Shown: positions 1 through 7,392 of the stretch, one piece after another
Layout: every line of letters begins with the position of its first letter
Numbering within the stretch: position 1 is the stretch's first letter
NCBI RefSeq assembly: GCF_900108315.1
Contig: NZ_FNVB01000002.1
Coordinates: 434,001 to 498,000 of the forward strand
Source of the DNA: Saccharopolyspora kobensis
GTDB lineage: Bacteria > Actinomycetota > Actinomycetes > Mycobacteriales > Pseudonocardiaceae
DNA: 64,000 nt
Reading direction: 5' to 3'
Translations under genes and position numbers: made by a program
Notes under the pieces: generated by a model
What the model was told of the DNA's origin: nothing
Database searches by the model: none
Seen by the model: the letters and a program-made list of their open reading frames with translations, nothing else

Positions 1-628
1 GCTTGGGCAGCGCGGTGGTGCCGGAGGTGAAGTACAGCAGCATCGGGTCGTCGGCCCGGGTGGGCCCGTCCGGCGCGAACTCCTCGGCGGCCTCGGCGCT
101 GTCCGCATAGGACGTCCACCCCGGAACCGCGCCGCCGACCGCGATCCGGGTGTAGTCGCCCGGCACGTCGGCGAACTTCGGCGCATCGGCCGCGGTGGTG
201 ACCACGTGCTTGGCGCGGCCGCGGTCGATGCGGTCGCGCAGGTCGGCCGGTCCCAGCAGCGGAGTGGCCGGGATGATCACCGCGCCGAGCTTCATCGCGG
301 CCAGGATCGTCTCCCACAGCTCCACCTGGTTGCCCAGCATGAGCACCAGCCGGTCGCCGCGGGCCACGCCGAGCCCGCGCAGCCAGTTCGCCACCTGGTT
401 CGACCGCCGGGTCATGGCCCGGAACGACACCTTGCGCTCCGATCCGTCGGCCTCGACGATCCACAGCGCGGTGCCGTCGCGCCGCGTGCCGATGGTGTCG
501 AACCAGTCCAGCGCCCAGTTGAACTCCGCGGGGCGCGGCCACTGGAACTCCCGCCGCGCGGTGTCGTAGTCCGTCCGGTGCCGCAGCAGGAAATCCCTCG
601 CGGTCAGGAACATCTCGGTAGCGGTCAC
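1..628 (-). CDS. AMP-forming acyl-CoA synthetase/ligase, N-terminal part (cut by window edge)
   Basis: Only about the first 209 residues are present. They match the N-terminal part of an ANL-superfamily ligase, which activates a carboxylic acid as an acyl-adenylate and passes it to CoA. The phosphate-binding motif YFTSGTTALPK lies at the extreme left edge, at the spacing expected for this family. A region like LGNQVELWETILAAMKLG, typical of the N-subdomain, precedes it. The GTG start at 628 follows an AGGAGGG ribosome-binding site 7 nt upstream. The substrate cannot be told because the specificity pocket and C-terminal lid are outside the window. The gene is divergent from the GH2 gene at 974. 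Confidence 0.85.
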   Translation of the reverse strand, partial: MTATEMFLTARDFLLRHRTDYDTARREFQWPRPAEFNWALDWFDTIGTRRDGTALWIVEADGSERKVSFRAMTRRSNQVANWLRGLGVARGDRLVLMLGNQVELWETILAAMKLGAVIIPATPLLGPADLRDRIDRGRAKHVVTTAADAPKFADVPGDYTRIAVGGAVPGWTSYADSAEAAEEFAPDGPTRADDPMLLYFTSGTTALPK

Positions 629-973
629 GTCCACACCCTCCTGGACTCGGCAGCATCGCCGGAAAGCTGAAGCGGGCCAACAACGTAACCCCGCTGCGCC
701 CGGCGGATCCACGTCGCTGCTCCGATTTGCGGGCCCCCTTTCGGCCGCGTTGACTGTCCGTGCGTTCATGGTCATTGTTGTCGATTGATGGTGTTCCGTG
801 TTCGATCAAGATCGGCAGTTCGCCCCCGGCGGTGAGGAGAGGTTCCGGCATGGGCTCGAGCGGCGATCCGGGCAGCGGTCCCCGCCCCACCGCGCCGCCG
901 GAGCGCGCACCGGTCGACCGCGCGGGCGCGACTCGGGTCCCCCACCCGGGGTCCCCTGAATCTGGAGGCGACC
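629..973. other. Intergenic region between divergent genes
   Basis: This 345-bp region separates the divergent ligase and GH2 genes and should hold both promoters. It is locally AT-richer around 745-825. A TTGACT hexamer at 750-755 could be a -35 element for the rightward gene, but I see no convincing -10 at the right spacing. A GGAGG ribosome-binding site at 964-968 serves the TTG start at 974. No inverted repeat stands out. Confidence 0.4.
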
Positions 974-2767
974 TTGTTGCTGCGCGCCCTGCTGCTCACC
1001 GCGCTGTTCGCGGCTTCTTCCGGGCTTCCCGTGGCCGCCGCTGAACCCTGGCGGCCGAAGCCGCCACCGCTGACCACGCCGTGGACCGAGGAGGTCGGCC
1101 CGGACAACGCGCTGCCCGAGTACCCGCGCCCGCAGCTGACCCGGGAGCGCTGGCTCAACCTCAACGGCCTGTGGGCCTACGGCGGCGGCAGCACACCGCC
1201 GGAGCAGACCGGCGAGCAGATCCTGGTGCCCTACCCGCCGGAATCGGGGCTCTCGGGCGTCCAGCGCCACGACGACCACATGCTGTACCGGCGCACGTTC
1301 CAGCTGCCGCCCGACTGGTCCGGGCAGCGCGTGCTGCTGCACTTCGGCGCGGTGGACCAGAAGGCAGAGGTGTCGGTCAACGGCCGCCCGGTGGCCGTGC
1401 ACGAGGGCGGCTACACCTCGTTCAGCGCGGACATCACCGACGCGCTCGTCCCCGGTGACGAGCAGGAGGTCGAGGTGGCCGTGTCGGACCGCAACGACGC
1501 CGACCCGTACCCGGTGGGCAAGCAGCGCAACCAACCCGGCGGGATCCTCTACACCGGCGCCTCGGGCATCTGGCAGACGGTGTGGCTGGAGCCGGTGCCG
1601 AAGGAGCACGTGGCCAAGCTCGACATCACGCCGGACCTGACCGGCTTCGACCTCACCGCGCACACCTCGGCCCGCGGCGGGCACCAGGTGGAGGCCGTCG
1701 TCGTCGACCGCGACGGCCGGGAGGTCTCCCGCGCCACCGGCCAGGCGGGCACCCCGCTGCGGCTGCCGGTGGCCGAGCCGCACCTGTGGACGCCCGACGA
1801 CCCGTACCTCTACGACATCAGGGTGCGGCTGGCCTCCGGCGACGAGGTGGGCAGCTACGCCGGGCTGCGCACCGTCGAGCTGCGGCCCGACGAGCAGGGC
1901 AGGCCGCGGTTGGCGCTCAACGGCGAGATCCTGTTCCAGCACGGACCGCTGGACCAGGGCTACTGGCCGGACGGCATCTACACCGCGCCGACCGACGAGG
2001 CGCTGCGCTACGACCTGGAGGCCACCAAGCGGCTGGGCTTCAACATGGTCCGCAAGCACGTCAAGGTCGAACCGGCCCGCTGGTACTACTGGACCGACCG
2101 GCTGGGCCTGCTGGTGTGGCAGGACATGCCGTCGCTGCCGATCGACCTCGCCGACCCGCCGGGCAGCAACCCGCCGCCGGGCGAGCAGGCGCGCGCCAAC
2201 TTCCGCGCCGAGCTGACCGCCATGATCGACCAGCTGCGCAGCGTCACCTCGATCGTGGCCTGGGTGCCGTTCAACGAGGGCTGGGGCGAGTTCGAGACGG
2301 CCGAGATCGCCGAGCTGACCCGGCGCTCCGACCCGACCCGCCTGATCGACATCAGCAGCGGCGTCAACTGCTGCTACTCGCTGCCCGACAGCGGTGCCGG
2401 CGACATCTACGACGACCACACCTACGTCGGGCCCGGGCGTCCCGAGGTGCGCGACGGCCGCGCCGTGGTGGACGGCGAGTACGGCGGGCTCGGGCTGATC
2501 GAGGAGGGCCACCTGTGGCCGGGTGAGCCGGGCGCCTACGAGATGACCGACAGCCGGGAGGCCCTGACCCGCCGCTACGGCGAGGTCTCCGACGAGCTGG
2601 TGCGCATCATCGAGGCCAACGGGCTCGCGGCGGCGATCTACACCCAGACCACCGACGTGGAGAACGAGGTCAACGGCTTCCTCACCTACGACCGCCGGAT
2701 CCTCAAGCCGGACCTGGCCGCGGTCCGCGCGAACAACCTGGCGGCCATCGACGCGGGCACGCCCTGA
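974..2767 (+). CDS. Secreted glycoside hydrolase family 2 protein
   Basis: A 597-residue exported glycosidase. The N-terminus (LLLRALLLTALFAASSG...VAAAE) is a Sec signal peptide. A jelly-roll sugar-binding domain (about 50-190), an immunoglobulin-like domain and a TIM barrel follow in family-2 order. The barrel carries the acid/base motif FNEGWGEF with Glu435, and a VDGEYGG segment whose Glu502 is the likely nucleophile. WQDMPS and GFNMVRKHVKVEP are also family-typical. Family 2 covers beta-galactosidases, glucuronidases and mannosidases; the substrate is not readable here. Translation probably starts at TTG 974, six bases after GGAGG. A Tat-exported aldose-epimerase-like gene lies 139 bp downstream, which fits extracellular sugar use. 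Confidence 0.88.
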   Translation: MLLRALLLTALFAASSGLPVAAAEPWRPKPPPLTTPWTEEVGPDNALPEYPRPQLTRERWLNLNGLWAYGGGSTPPEQTGEQILVPYPPESGLSGVQRHDDHMLYRRTFQLPPDWSGQRVLLHFGAVDQKAEVSVNGRPVAVHEGGYTSFSADITDALVPGDEQEVEVAVSDRNDADPYPVGKQRNQPGGILYTGASGIWQTVWLEPVPKEHVAKLDITPDLTGFDLTAHTSARGGHQVEAVVVDRDGREVSRATGQAGTPLRLPVAEPHLWTPDDPYLYDIRVRLASGDEVGSYAGLRTVELRPDEQGRPRLALNGEILFQHGPLDQGYWPDGIYTAPTDEALRYDLEATKRLGFNMVRKHVKVEPARWYYWTDRLGLLVWQDMPSLPIDLADPPGSNPPPGEQARANFRAELTAMIDQLRSVTSIVAWVPFNEGWGEFETAEIAELTRRSDPTRLIDISSGVNCCYSLPDSGAGDIYDDHTYVGPGRPEVRDGRAVVDGEYGGLGLIEEGHLWPGEPGAYEMTDSREALTRRYGEVSDELVRIIEANGLAAAIYTQTTDVENEVNGFLTYDRRILKPDLAAVRANNLAAIDAGTP

Positions 2768-2860
2768 CTGGCGCACCGCACCACGGCAGACCACTGTGGA
2801 CCCGGTGGCACCACGCGACCGGGTCCGCCCGGTCCGCACATGCGTGACTCACCCAGGTAC

Positions 2861-2886
2861 TGGTCGGTTTCGGCCGAAACCGACCA
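2861..2886. promoter_or_regulatory. 26-bp perfect palindrome, putative operator or leader hairpin
   Basis: TGGTCGGTTTCGG is followed immediately by its exact reverse complement, giving a 26-bp perfect palindrome centred at 2873/2874. It ends 20 bp before the ATG at 2907 and 8 bp before the Shine-Dalgarno sequence. With no loop it suits a dimeric repressor better than an RNA hairpin. The regulator is unknown. Confidence 0.5.
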
Positions 2887-2906
2887 TCCAGTCCGGAGGA
2901 AGCACG

Positions 2907-3920
2907 ATGCGACGTTTCACCCGACGGGCAGCGCTCGTCAGCGCCGCCGGAGCGACCACCGCCGTCGCTCTGGCCGGGTCCCCGGCGGCTCGGCCGCCGG
3001 GCGATCAGCAGACCGCGAACGGCCGGTTGTACGAGATCCGCTCCGGCCGGCAGCGCGCGGTCGTCGCCGGGGTGTCCGCGACGCTGCTGTCCTGGCGGTT
3101 CGACGGGCGGGAGATGCTGCTCACGCACGGCGCCGACGAGGTCGGCGAGGGCTACCGGGGTAAGACGATCCTGCCGTGGCCCAACCGAATCGACCGCGGC
3201 CGCTACACCTTCGAGGGCCGGGAACTGCAGGTGCCGGTCAACGAGCCGGAGCGCGACGCCGCGCTGCACGGCCTGATGAGCTTCGTGGAGTGGCAGCCCG
3301 TGGCGCACCGGGGCGACCGGGTGGAGCTGGAGTACCGGCTGCCGCCGACCTACGGCTACCCGTTCCAGCTGGCGTTCCGGATCGAGTTCGCGGTGGACGA
3401 CGACGGCGTGCGCAGCACGCTGACGGCGAAGAACGTCGGGCGCACCGCCGCACCGTTCGGCACCGCCAACCACACCTACCTGGCAGCGGGCGGCGACCGC
3501 ATCGACGACATCGTCTTCGAGCTGCCCGCGAGCACCCACTACCTGGTCGACGACAACCTGATCCCGACCGGCAAGGCCTCCGTCGAGGGCACGCGGTACG
3601 ACTTCCGCTCAGCCCGGCCGATCGGCGCCACCGAGATGGACACCGCCTTCACCGATCTGCGCCGCCGCCCCGACGGCGACGCCGTGGTGCGCTTCGCCCG
3701 GCCGGACGGCCCCACCGCCGAGCTCTGGGTCGACGGCACGCACGACTACCTGCAGGTCTACACCGACGACAGCCCGAGCGAGGACCGCCCGGCCCGGCAG
3801 GGCATCACCGTGGAGCCGATGACCTGCGCACCCAACGCGTTCGTCACCGGCGACGGCCTGATCACGCTGCGACCCGGCGAAACCCACCGCGGCAGCTGGG
3901 GATACCGGATCGCCGGGTGA
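2907..3920 (+). CDS. Aldose 1-epimerase family protein, Tat-exported
   Basis: A 337-residue galactose-mutarotase-like protein. The start ATG 2907 has GGAGGA 6 nt upstream; the open frame extends further 5', but without a ribosome-binding site. The N-terminus MRRFTRRAALVSAAGA is a twin-arginine signal, so export is expected. Family features visible are KTILPWPNRI, the histidine segment HGLMSFVEW, the ANHTYL segment (proton-donor His region), and the C-terminal VEPMTCAPNAF block with the catalytic Glu. The family interconverts alpha and beta sugar anomers. Secreted members are less common than cytosolic ones, and the GH2 enzyme upstream suggests that both work on the same external sugar. A perfect palindrome lies just before the ribosome-binding site. 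Confidence 0.85.
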   Translation: MRRFTRRAALVSAAGATTAVALAGSPAARPPGDQQTANGRLYEIRSGRQRAVVAGVSATLLSWRFDGREMLLTHGADEVGEGYRGKTILPWPNRIDRGRYTFEGRELQVPVNEPERDAALHGLMSFVEWQPVAHRGDRVELEYRLPPTYGYPFQLAFRIEFAVDDDGVRSTLTAKNVGRTAAPFGTANHTYLAAGGDRIDDIVFELPASTHYLVDDNLIPTGKASVEGTRYDFRSARPIGATEMDTAFTDLRRRPDGDAVVRFARPDGPTAELWVDGTHDYLQVYTDDSPSEDRPARQGITVEPMTCAPNAFVTGDGLITLRPGETHRGSWGYRIAG

Positions 3921-3930
3921 TCCCGGGGCG

Positions 3931-3957
3931 GCTGCGGGGCGGCCACCGCCCCGCAGC
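3931..3957. terminator. Bidirectional terminator hairpin
   Basis: GCTGCGGGGCGG (3931-3942) and its exact reverse complement (3946-3957) form a 12-bp GC stem with a 3-nt loop between the convergent genes ending at 3920 and 3976. There is no U-tract, as is common in actinobacteria. Confidence 0.65.
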
Positions 3958-3975
3958 GCGACCGGGAACCGGTTC

Positions 3976-4956
3976 TCAGGCCGGGTCCACCCCGAAGGCA
4001 CCGGCCAGGTCGGTCAGCACCAGGTTGGCCGCCTGAACGCCGATGCCCGACATCCAGGTCTCGTCGGGCACCGGGAACACCCGGTCGTCGCGGACCGCGC
4101 TCATCCGCGTCCACAGCGCGCTCGCCTCGACCGCCTTCTGCTGGGTCTTCTCCGGCGACACCGCCGTGGTGACGAAGACGGCGTCGGCGTCGGCCTGGTC
4201 GATCAGCTCCGGGCTGATCTCGTTGTCGAACTCGTCGGCGTTCTGCGACGGCGGTCGGTTCAGGCCCGCGTCGGACAGGATCACGCCGGAGAAGCTGGCC
4301 CGCTGGTAGAGCCGGATCTTGCCGGGCATGAACCGGGTGACCGAGACCGTCGGCGCCGCACCGCCGTTCGCGGCGGTGATGGCCACGCCGATCCGCTTCG
4401 CACGCGCCTCGTACTGCTGCAGCGCGGCCTCCGCCGCGGCCTCCTCGCCCAGCGCGGCGGCGTGCACGCGCAGGTTCTCCTTCCACGGGAAACCGGTCGT
4501 CTCGGTCAGCACCGTCGGAGCCAGCCGGGACAGCTGGTCGTAGAGCGCGTCGTGGCGGACCCGGTTGGACAGGATCAGGTCCGGCTTGAGCGAGGCGATC
4601 AGCTCGAGCTTCGGCGAGGCCGAAGGCCCGACCGGAGTGGTTCCGGGCAGCTTGCCGGCCAGGTAGGACGGGAAGCCCTCGCCGGTGGCCAGGTGCGGCG
4701 GGATCGCCCCGACCGGCACGATGCCCAGCAGCGTCACCGAGTCCAGCTCGGCGGTGTCCAGGACGACCACCCGCTGCGGCTTCTTCGGGATGGTCACCGG
4801 GCCCTTGGCGGTGTCGATGGTGCGCGGGAAACCCGTTCCCGCGTCGGTGGGCGGGCTGGTCGGCGTCGTCCCCGCACCACCGCAGGCGGCGGTCAGGGCC
4901 AGCAGGCCGGCCGGCAGCAGCGCGCCGGCAGCGCGCGCGATCCTTCGCTGGATCAT
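3976..4956 (-). CDS. Iron-siderophore ABC transporter substrate-binding lipoprotein
   Basis: A 326-residue FecB/FepB-type periplasmic-binding lipoprotein. The ATG at 4956 follows GGAGGGG. The lipobox LTAAC places the lipidated cysteine at residue 25. The two-lobed binding fold is shown by PKKPQRVVVLDTAELDSVTLLGI near the N-terminus, KPDLILSN in the middle, and a long linking helix. It should deliver ferric siderophores to a membrane permease encoded elsewhere; no permease or ATPase gene is adjacent. A DtxR/IdeR-type iron box lies 79 bp upstream, so expression is probably repressed by iron. Confidence 0.9.
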   Translation of the reverse strand: MIQRRIARAAGALLPAGLLALTAACGGAGTTPTSPPTDAGTGFPRTIDTAKGPVTIPKKPQRVVVLDTAELDSVTLLGIVPVGAIPPHLATGEGFPSYLAGKLPGTTPVGPSASPKLELIASLKPDLILSNRVRHDALYDQLSRLAPTVLTETTGFPWKENLRVHAAALGEEAAAEAALQQYEARAKRIGVAITAANGGAAPTVSVTRFMPGKIRLYQRASFSGVILSDAGLNRPPSQNADEFDNEISPELIDQADADAVFVTTAVSPEKTQQKAVEASALWTRMSAVRDDRVFPVPDETWMSGIGVQAANLVLTDLAGAFGVDPA

Positions 4957-5034
4957 CGGTTCCCCTCCGTCGGCGATGATTCGTCGCACCGCCGACGCAC
5001 CCCCGCGGCAACCGGTGAAACGCCGAAACAGTAA

Positions 5035-5053
5035 TTAGGCAAGCCTCACCTTC
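5035..5053. promoter_or_regulatory. Putative iron box (IdeR/DmdR-type operator)
   Basis: TTAGGCAAGCCTCACCTTC matches the 19-bp actinobacterial iron-box consensus TTAGGTTAGGCTAACCTAA at about 13 positions, including both TTAGG and CACCT half-site signals. It is upstream of the siderophore-binding lipoprotein and about 60 bp before the divergent hydrolase, so it could control either. Confidence 0.65.
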
Positions 5054-5111
5054 TCAAGAGATGGCCCTGTGTTCCCCGTCTCACCCTGCCCCGGCCAGTA
5101 CAGTGACCGCC

Positions 5112-5951
5112 GTGGCCGACTACATCCAGATCCCCACGCCAGCCGGGAAGTTCGACGCCCTGACCGCCGGTCCGCAGGACGGCCGCCCGGTCCTGCTGCT
5201 GCACGGCTTCCCGGAGGCCGCGGTGGAGTGGAGCGAGCAGCTCGCGGTGCTCGGCGGCGCCGAGTGCTTCGCCGTCGCCCCGGACCAGCGCGGCTACTCA
5301 CCCGGCGTGCGCCCGCAGCAGGTGTCCGACTACCGGATGACGGAGCTGGTCGACGACGTGCTGGCCATCGCCGAGCACTTCGGCTGGGACCGCTTCGACC
5401 TGGTCGGCCACGACTGGGGCGCCGTGGTGGCCTGGACGACCGCCGCCGCGCACCCCGAGCGCATCCGCACGCTGACGGCGGTGTCGATCCCGCACCCCGA
5501 CCCGTTCAACGCGGCGCTGCGGGAGGACGAGGACCAGGCCACGCGCTCGGCGTACATCCAGGAGTTCCGCTCCTCCACCGCGGAGAAGGCCCTGCTGGCC
5601 GACAACGCCAAGAAGCTCCGGCGGATCTACTACCCGGGAGTCCCGGAGCACCACGTCGACGACTACGTGCAGCGGCTGACCGAGCCGGGTGCGCTCACCG
5701 CGGCGCTGAACTGGTACCGGGCGGCCCGCTACAACAGCCGCGAGATCGGACCGGTCGAGGTGCCGACGCTGTTCGCGTGGAGCACCGAGGACGTGGCGGT
5801 CGGCTCGACGGCGGCGCTGGCCACCGCCGACCACGTCACCGGGCCCTACCGGTTCGAGATGCTGGAGGACGTCTCGCACTGGATCCCGGAAGAGGCCCCG
5901 GACACCTTCACCCGCCTGCTCCTCCAGCACCTCCTCGCACACCAGACCTGA
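5112..5951 (+). CDS. Alpha/beta hydrolase, soluble epoxide hydrolase type
   Basis: A 279-residue alpha/beta hydrolase. The oxyanion segment LLLHGFPE, the RGYSPGVRP block and the nucleophile elbow GHDWGAVVAW (Asp nucleophile rather than Ser) are the marks of the epoxide hydrolase/haloalkane dehalogenase group. A late EDVSHWIPEEAPD segment supplies the catalytic His. The GYS.G.RP pattern favours epoxide hydrolase over dehalogenase. The start is uncertain: GTG 5112 gives MADYIQIP, and an in-frame GTG at 5103 is possible. I see no good ribosome-binding site. The stop codon lies inside a 14-bp tandem repeat. Confidence 0.85.
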   Translation: MADYIQIPTPAGKFDALTAGPQDGRPVLLLHGFPEAAVEWSEQLAVLGGAECFAVAPDQRGYSPGVRPQQVSDYRMTELVDDVLAIAEHFGWDRFDLVGHDWGAVVAWTTAAAHPERIRTLTAVSIPHPDPFNAALREDEDQATRSAYIQEFRSSTAEKALLADNAKKLRRIYYPGVPEHHVDDYVQRLTEPGALTAALNWYRAARYNSREIGPVEVPTLFAWSTEDVAVGSTAALATADHVTGPYRFEMLEDVSHWIPEEAPDTFTRLLLQHLLAHQT

Positions 5952-5982
5952 CCCACCAGACCTGACCCACCAGGCCTGACCC
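5941..5982. repeat. 14-bp tandem repeat, three copies, spanning a stop codon
   Basis: The unit ACCAGACCTGACCC occurs twice exactly and a third time with one change (A to G), and degenerate remnants continue to about 6015. The first copy encodes the last residues and TGA of the upstream hydrolase, so the repeat was probably made by slippage at the gene's 3' end. Confidence 0.8.
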
Positions 5983-6041
5983 ACCAGGGCCTGGTGCAGC
6001 GGCCTGACCCACCGGGCGGATCCGCCGCCGGACCGGAACGA

Positions 6042-6089
6042 CGGCAATTTCAATGGAAATCAGACGTCTGATTTCCATTGAAATTGCCG
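6042..6089. repeat. 48-bp perfect AT-rich palindrome (tripartite element 1, left arm)
   Basis: Every base from 6042 to 6065 pairs with its partner from 6089 to 6066, with no loop. The arm reads CGGCAATTTCAATGGAAATC and then AGAC. It is strikingly AT-rich for this genome. Within each arm, TTTCAATGGAAA is itself nearly palindromic. Related elements occur at 6139, 27001, 27100, 39655, 39756 and 42471. Confidence 0.95.
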
Positions 6090-6101
6090 GGACACCCGCC
6101 A

Positions 6102-6136
6102 CCCGTCGGCGCGTCGGTCCCCGACACGCCGACGGG
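6102..6136. repeat. GC-rich hairpin, centre of tripartite element 1
   Basis: CCCGTCGGCGCGTCGG (6102-6117) pairs with CCGACACGCCGACGGG (6121-6136) at 15 of 16 positions around a 3-nt loop. The same GTCGGCGTGTCGG stem recurs at 39710-39740, and in decayed form at 27056-27081, each time between two AT-rich palindromes. Confidence 0.85.
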
Positions 6137-6138
6137 AC

Positions 6139-6182
6139 GCAACTTCAATTGAAATCGGATGTCCAATTTCAATTGAAGTTGC
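6139..6182. repeat. 44-bp AT-rich palindrome (tripartite element 1, right arm)
   Basis: GCAACTTCAATTGAAATCGG plus one A (6139-6159) pairs with 6162-6182 at 20 of 21 positions around a TG centre. It contains the fully palindromic core TTCAATTGAA. It ends 15 bp before the stop codon of the minus-strand esterase gene, that is, just downstream of that gene's 3' end. Confidence 0.9.
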
Positions 6183-6197
6183 GGATCACCGGAGGTG

Positions 6198-7100
6198 TCA
6201 GGGCTGGTTGTGCTGGAGGGAACCGGCGAGGAACTCCACGAACTCCGTGCCCACCGCTTCGAACACCGCGCCCTCGTGGCCGCCCGGCAGGTAGGTGACC
6301 ACCGGGGTGTTGCGGTGCCGGTCGATCAGCTGCTCGATGCCGTCCAGGAACGGGTCGGTGTCGCCGGTCCACACGCCGATCGGGACATCACCGAGGTCGT
6401 CGAGGCGGTGCAGCGGATCGACCGCGAGCCACTCGTCCTCGGTGCCGAAGGCCTCCTTCTCCCGCATGCCTTCCCAGCTCACCTGCAGCGCCGGGGCGAC
6501 CTCGCCCACGGCGGCGACGGGCTTGCCCGCCAGGTTGCGGTCCGCGGCGTAGGTCAGCGCGCCGAAACCGCCGGTGGAGATGCCCGCCGCGGCGAAGGGC
6601 AGGCCCTCCGCGTCGCCGAAACCGCGCTCGGAGAGCCAGACCGGGAGTTCCTCGTTCAGCATGGTGGCGAGGTCGCCGTTGGCCGAACCGTCGTTCCAGT
6701 ACGGGTTGTAGCCGCCGTCGACGACCACGAACCCGAACGCCGGGATCCTGCCCTCGTGGTAGAGCCGCTCGAGCGAGGCCAGCGTGTCGTACGGGATCGG
6801 CGTCGGGTTCACCCCGTCGCGGCCGTGCAGGTACAGCACCACCGGCAGGTTCTCGGTGGACTCCAGCCCGGTCGGGTAGGCGAGGTAGAGCTCGGTGTCG
6901 GTGCCGCGGCTCGCGGAGTGCACCTGCTCCTTGCGGATCACCGGCATGGGCAGCTCGGACAGCGCCGGTTCGGCCTCGACGGCGGGCTCCGCCGGAGGAA
7001 CCGGCGGTGCCGCGGGAGGCGGTGGCGCCGCGCACCCGGCGAGCGAAACCGCCAGTGCCGCTGCCGCCAGCAGGCTTCCGAATCTCCGTGCGCGGGTCAC
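6198..7100 (-). CDS. Esterase-like alpha/beta hydrolase lipoprotein
   Basis: A 300-residue predicted lipoprotein. The GTG at 7100 follows GGAGG, and the lipobox SLAGC puts the modified cysteine at residue 23. A Pro/Ala-rich linker follows. The mature part has VVLYLHGRDG (oxyanion region), GISTGGFGAL (GxSxG nucleophile elbow), a GDTDPF acidic segment and GGHEGAVF near the C-terminus with the likely catalytic His. This is the layout of esterase D/antigen 85-like hydrolases acting outside the membrane. The substrate is unknown. The 5' side carries one copy of a 95-bp intergenic repeat and the 3' side carries tripartite element 1. Confidence 0.75.
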   Translation of the reverse strand: MTRARRFGSLLAAAALAVSLAGCAAPPPPAAPPVPPAEPAVEAEPALSELPMPVIRKEQVHSASRGTDTELYLAYPTGLESTENLPVVLYLHGRDGVNPTPIPYDTLASLERLYHEGRIPAFGFVVVDGGYNPYWNDGSANGDLATMLNEELPVWLSERGFGDAEGLPFAAAGISTGGFGALTYAADRNLAGKPVAAVGEVAPALQVSWEGMREKEAFGTEDEWLAVDPLHRLDDLGDVPIGVWTGDTDPFLDGIEQLIDRHRNTPVVTYLPGGHEGAVFEAVGTEFVEFLAGSLQHNQP

Positions 7101-7392
7101 GCCACCTCCAACGTCCGTTAGGTCTGGTTCCAACGTTACTGTTCCGCCTCCCCGCGATTCGCAGTGGTGGTCGCGTTCGGACGTTGAACTGGCGTTTTCG
7201 GGGTTTTCCGTGGCTGGGTTGCGTCACGCTCCCCTGAGACGGCGTCGAGCACGGGAACTGTTCCGCCGCTGCGCGAACCACGACAGCGACACCTCGCGAT
7301 TCATGGCCCTGAGCCGGGACTTCGCGGTTCCTGGTGATCGGGTTCCGGCACGGTCGCCTGCGGTGCGGTCGAGCCGGTCACGGCGTTGCTCG
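7101..7392. other. Intergenic region holding a repeat
   Basis: 292 bp between two minus-strand genes. The half next to the esterase gene carries copy 1 of the 95-bp repeat (7143-7237). Beyond it I see no frame with a ribosome-binding site and no clear hairpin. It should contain the esterase promoter. Confidence 0.4.
7143..7237 (-). repeat. Intergenic repeat, copy 1 (about 95 bp)
   Basis: It aligns along its length to 24083-24175. Both copies begin with TCCGCCTC(C/T)CCGCGATTC, then CAGTGGTGG, and end with GTGGCTGG(G/A)TTGCGTCACG and CCCCTGA. The middle is more diverged and has small indels. It lies 43 bp upstream of the start of the minus-strand esterase gene. Confidence 0.85.

Noticed and set aside
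806..2839. A 677-codon open frame on the minus strand
   Set aside because: It lies antisense to the GH2 gene, has low-complexity Arg/Val/Gly/Ala-rich translation and no recognisable motif; high GC creates such frames.
2861..2886. DasR (N-acetylglucosamine) operator
   Set aside because: TGGTC and GACCA ends are present, but the spacing is much longer than the short DasR consensus.
3976..5053. Siderophore biosynthesis cluster
   Set aside because: Only one binding-protein gene is present; no synthetase, permease or ATPase gene is adjacent.
5941..5982. CRISPR-like repeat
   Set aside because: The units are 14 bp and directly adjacent without spacers, so it is a plain tandem repeat.
6042..6182. 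Insertion sequence or MITE with terminal repeats
   Set aside because: There is no internal transposase frame and no visible target duplication at any of the four loci; a REP-like or structural element fits better, but mobility is not excluded.
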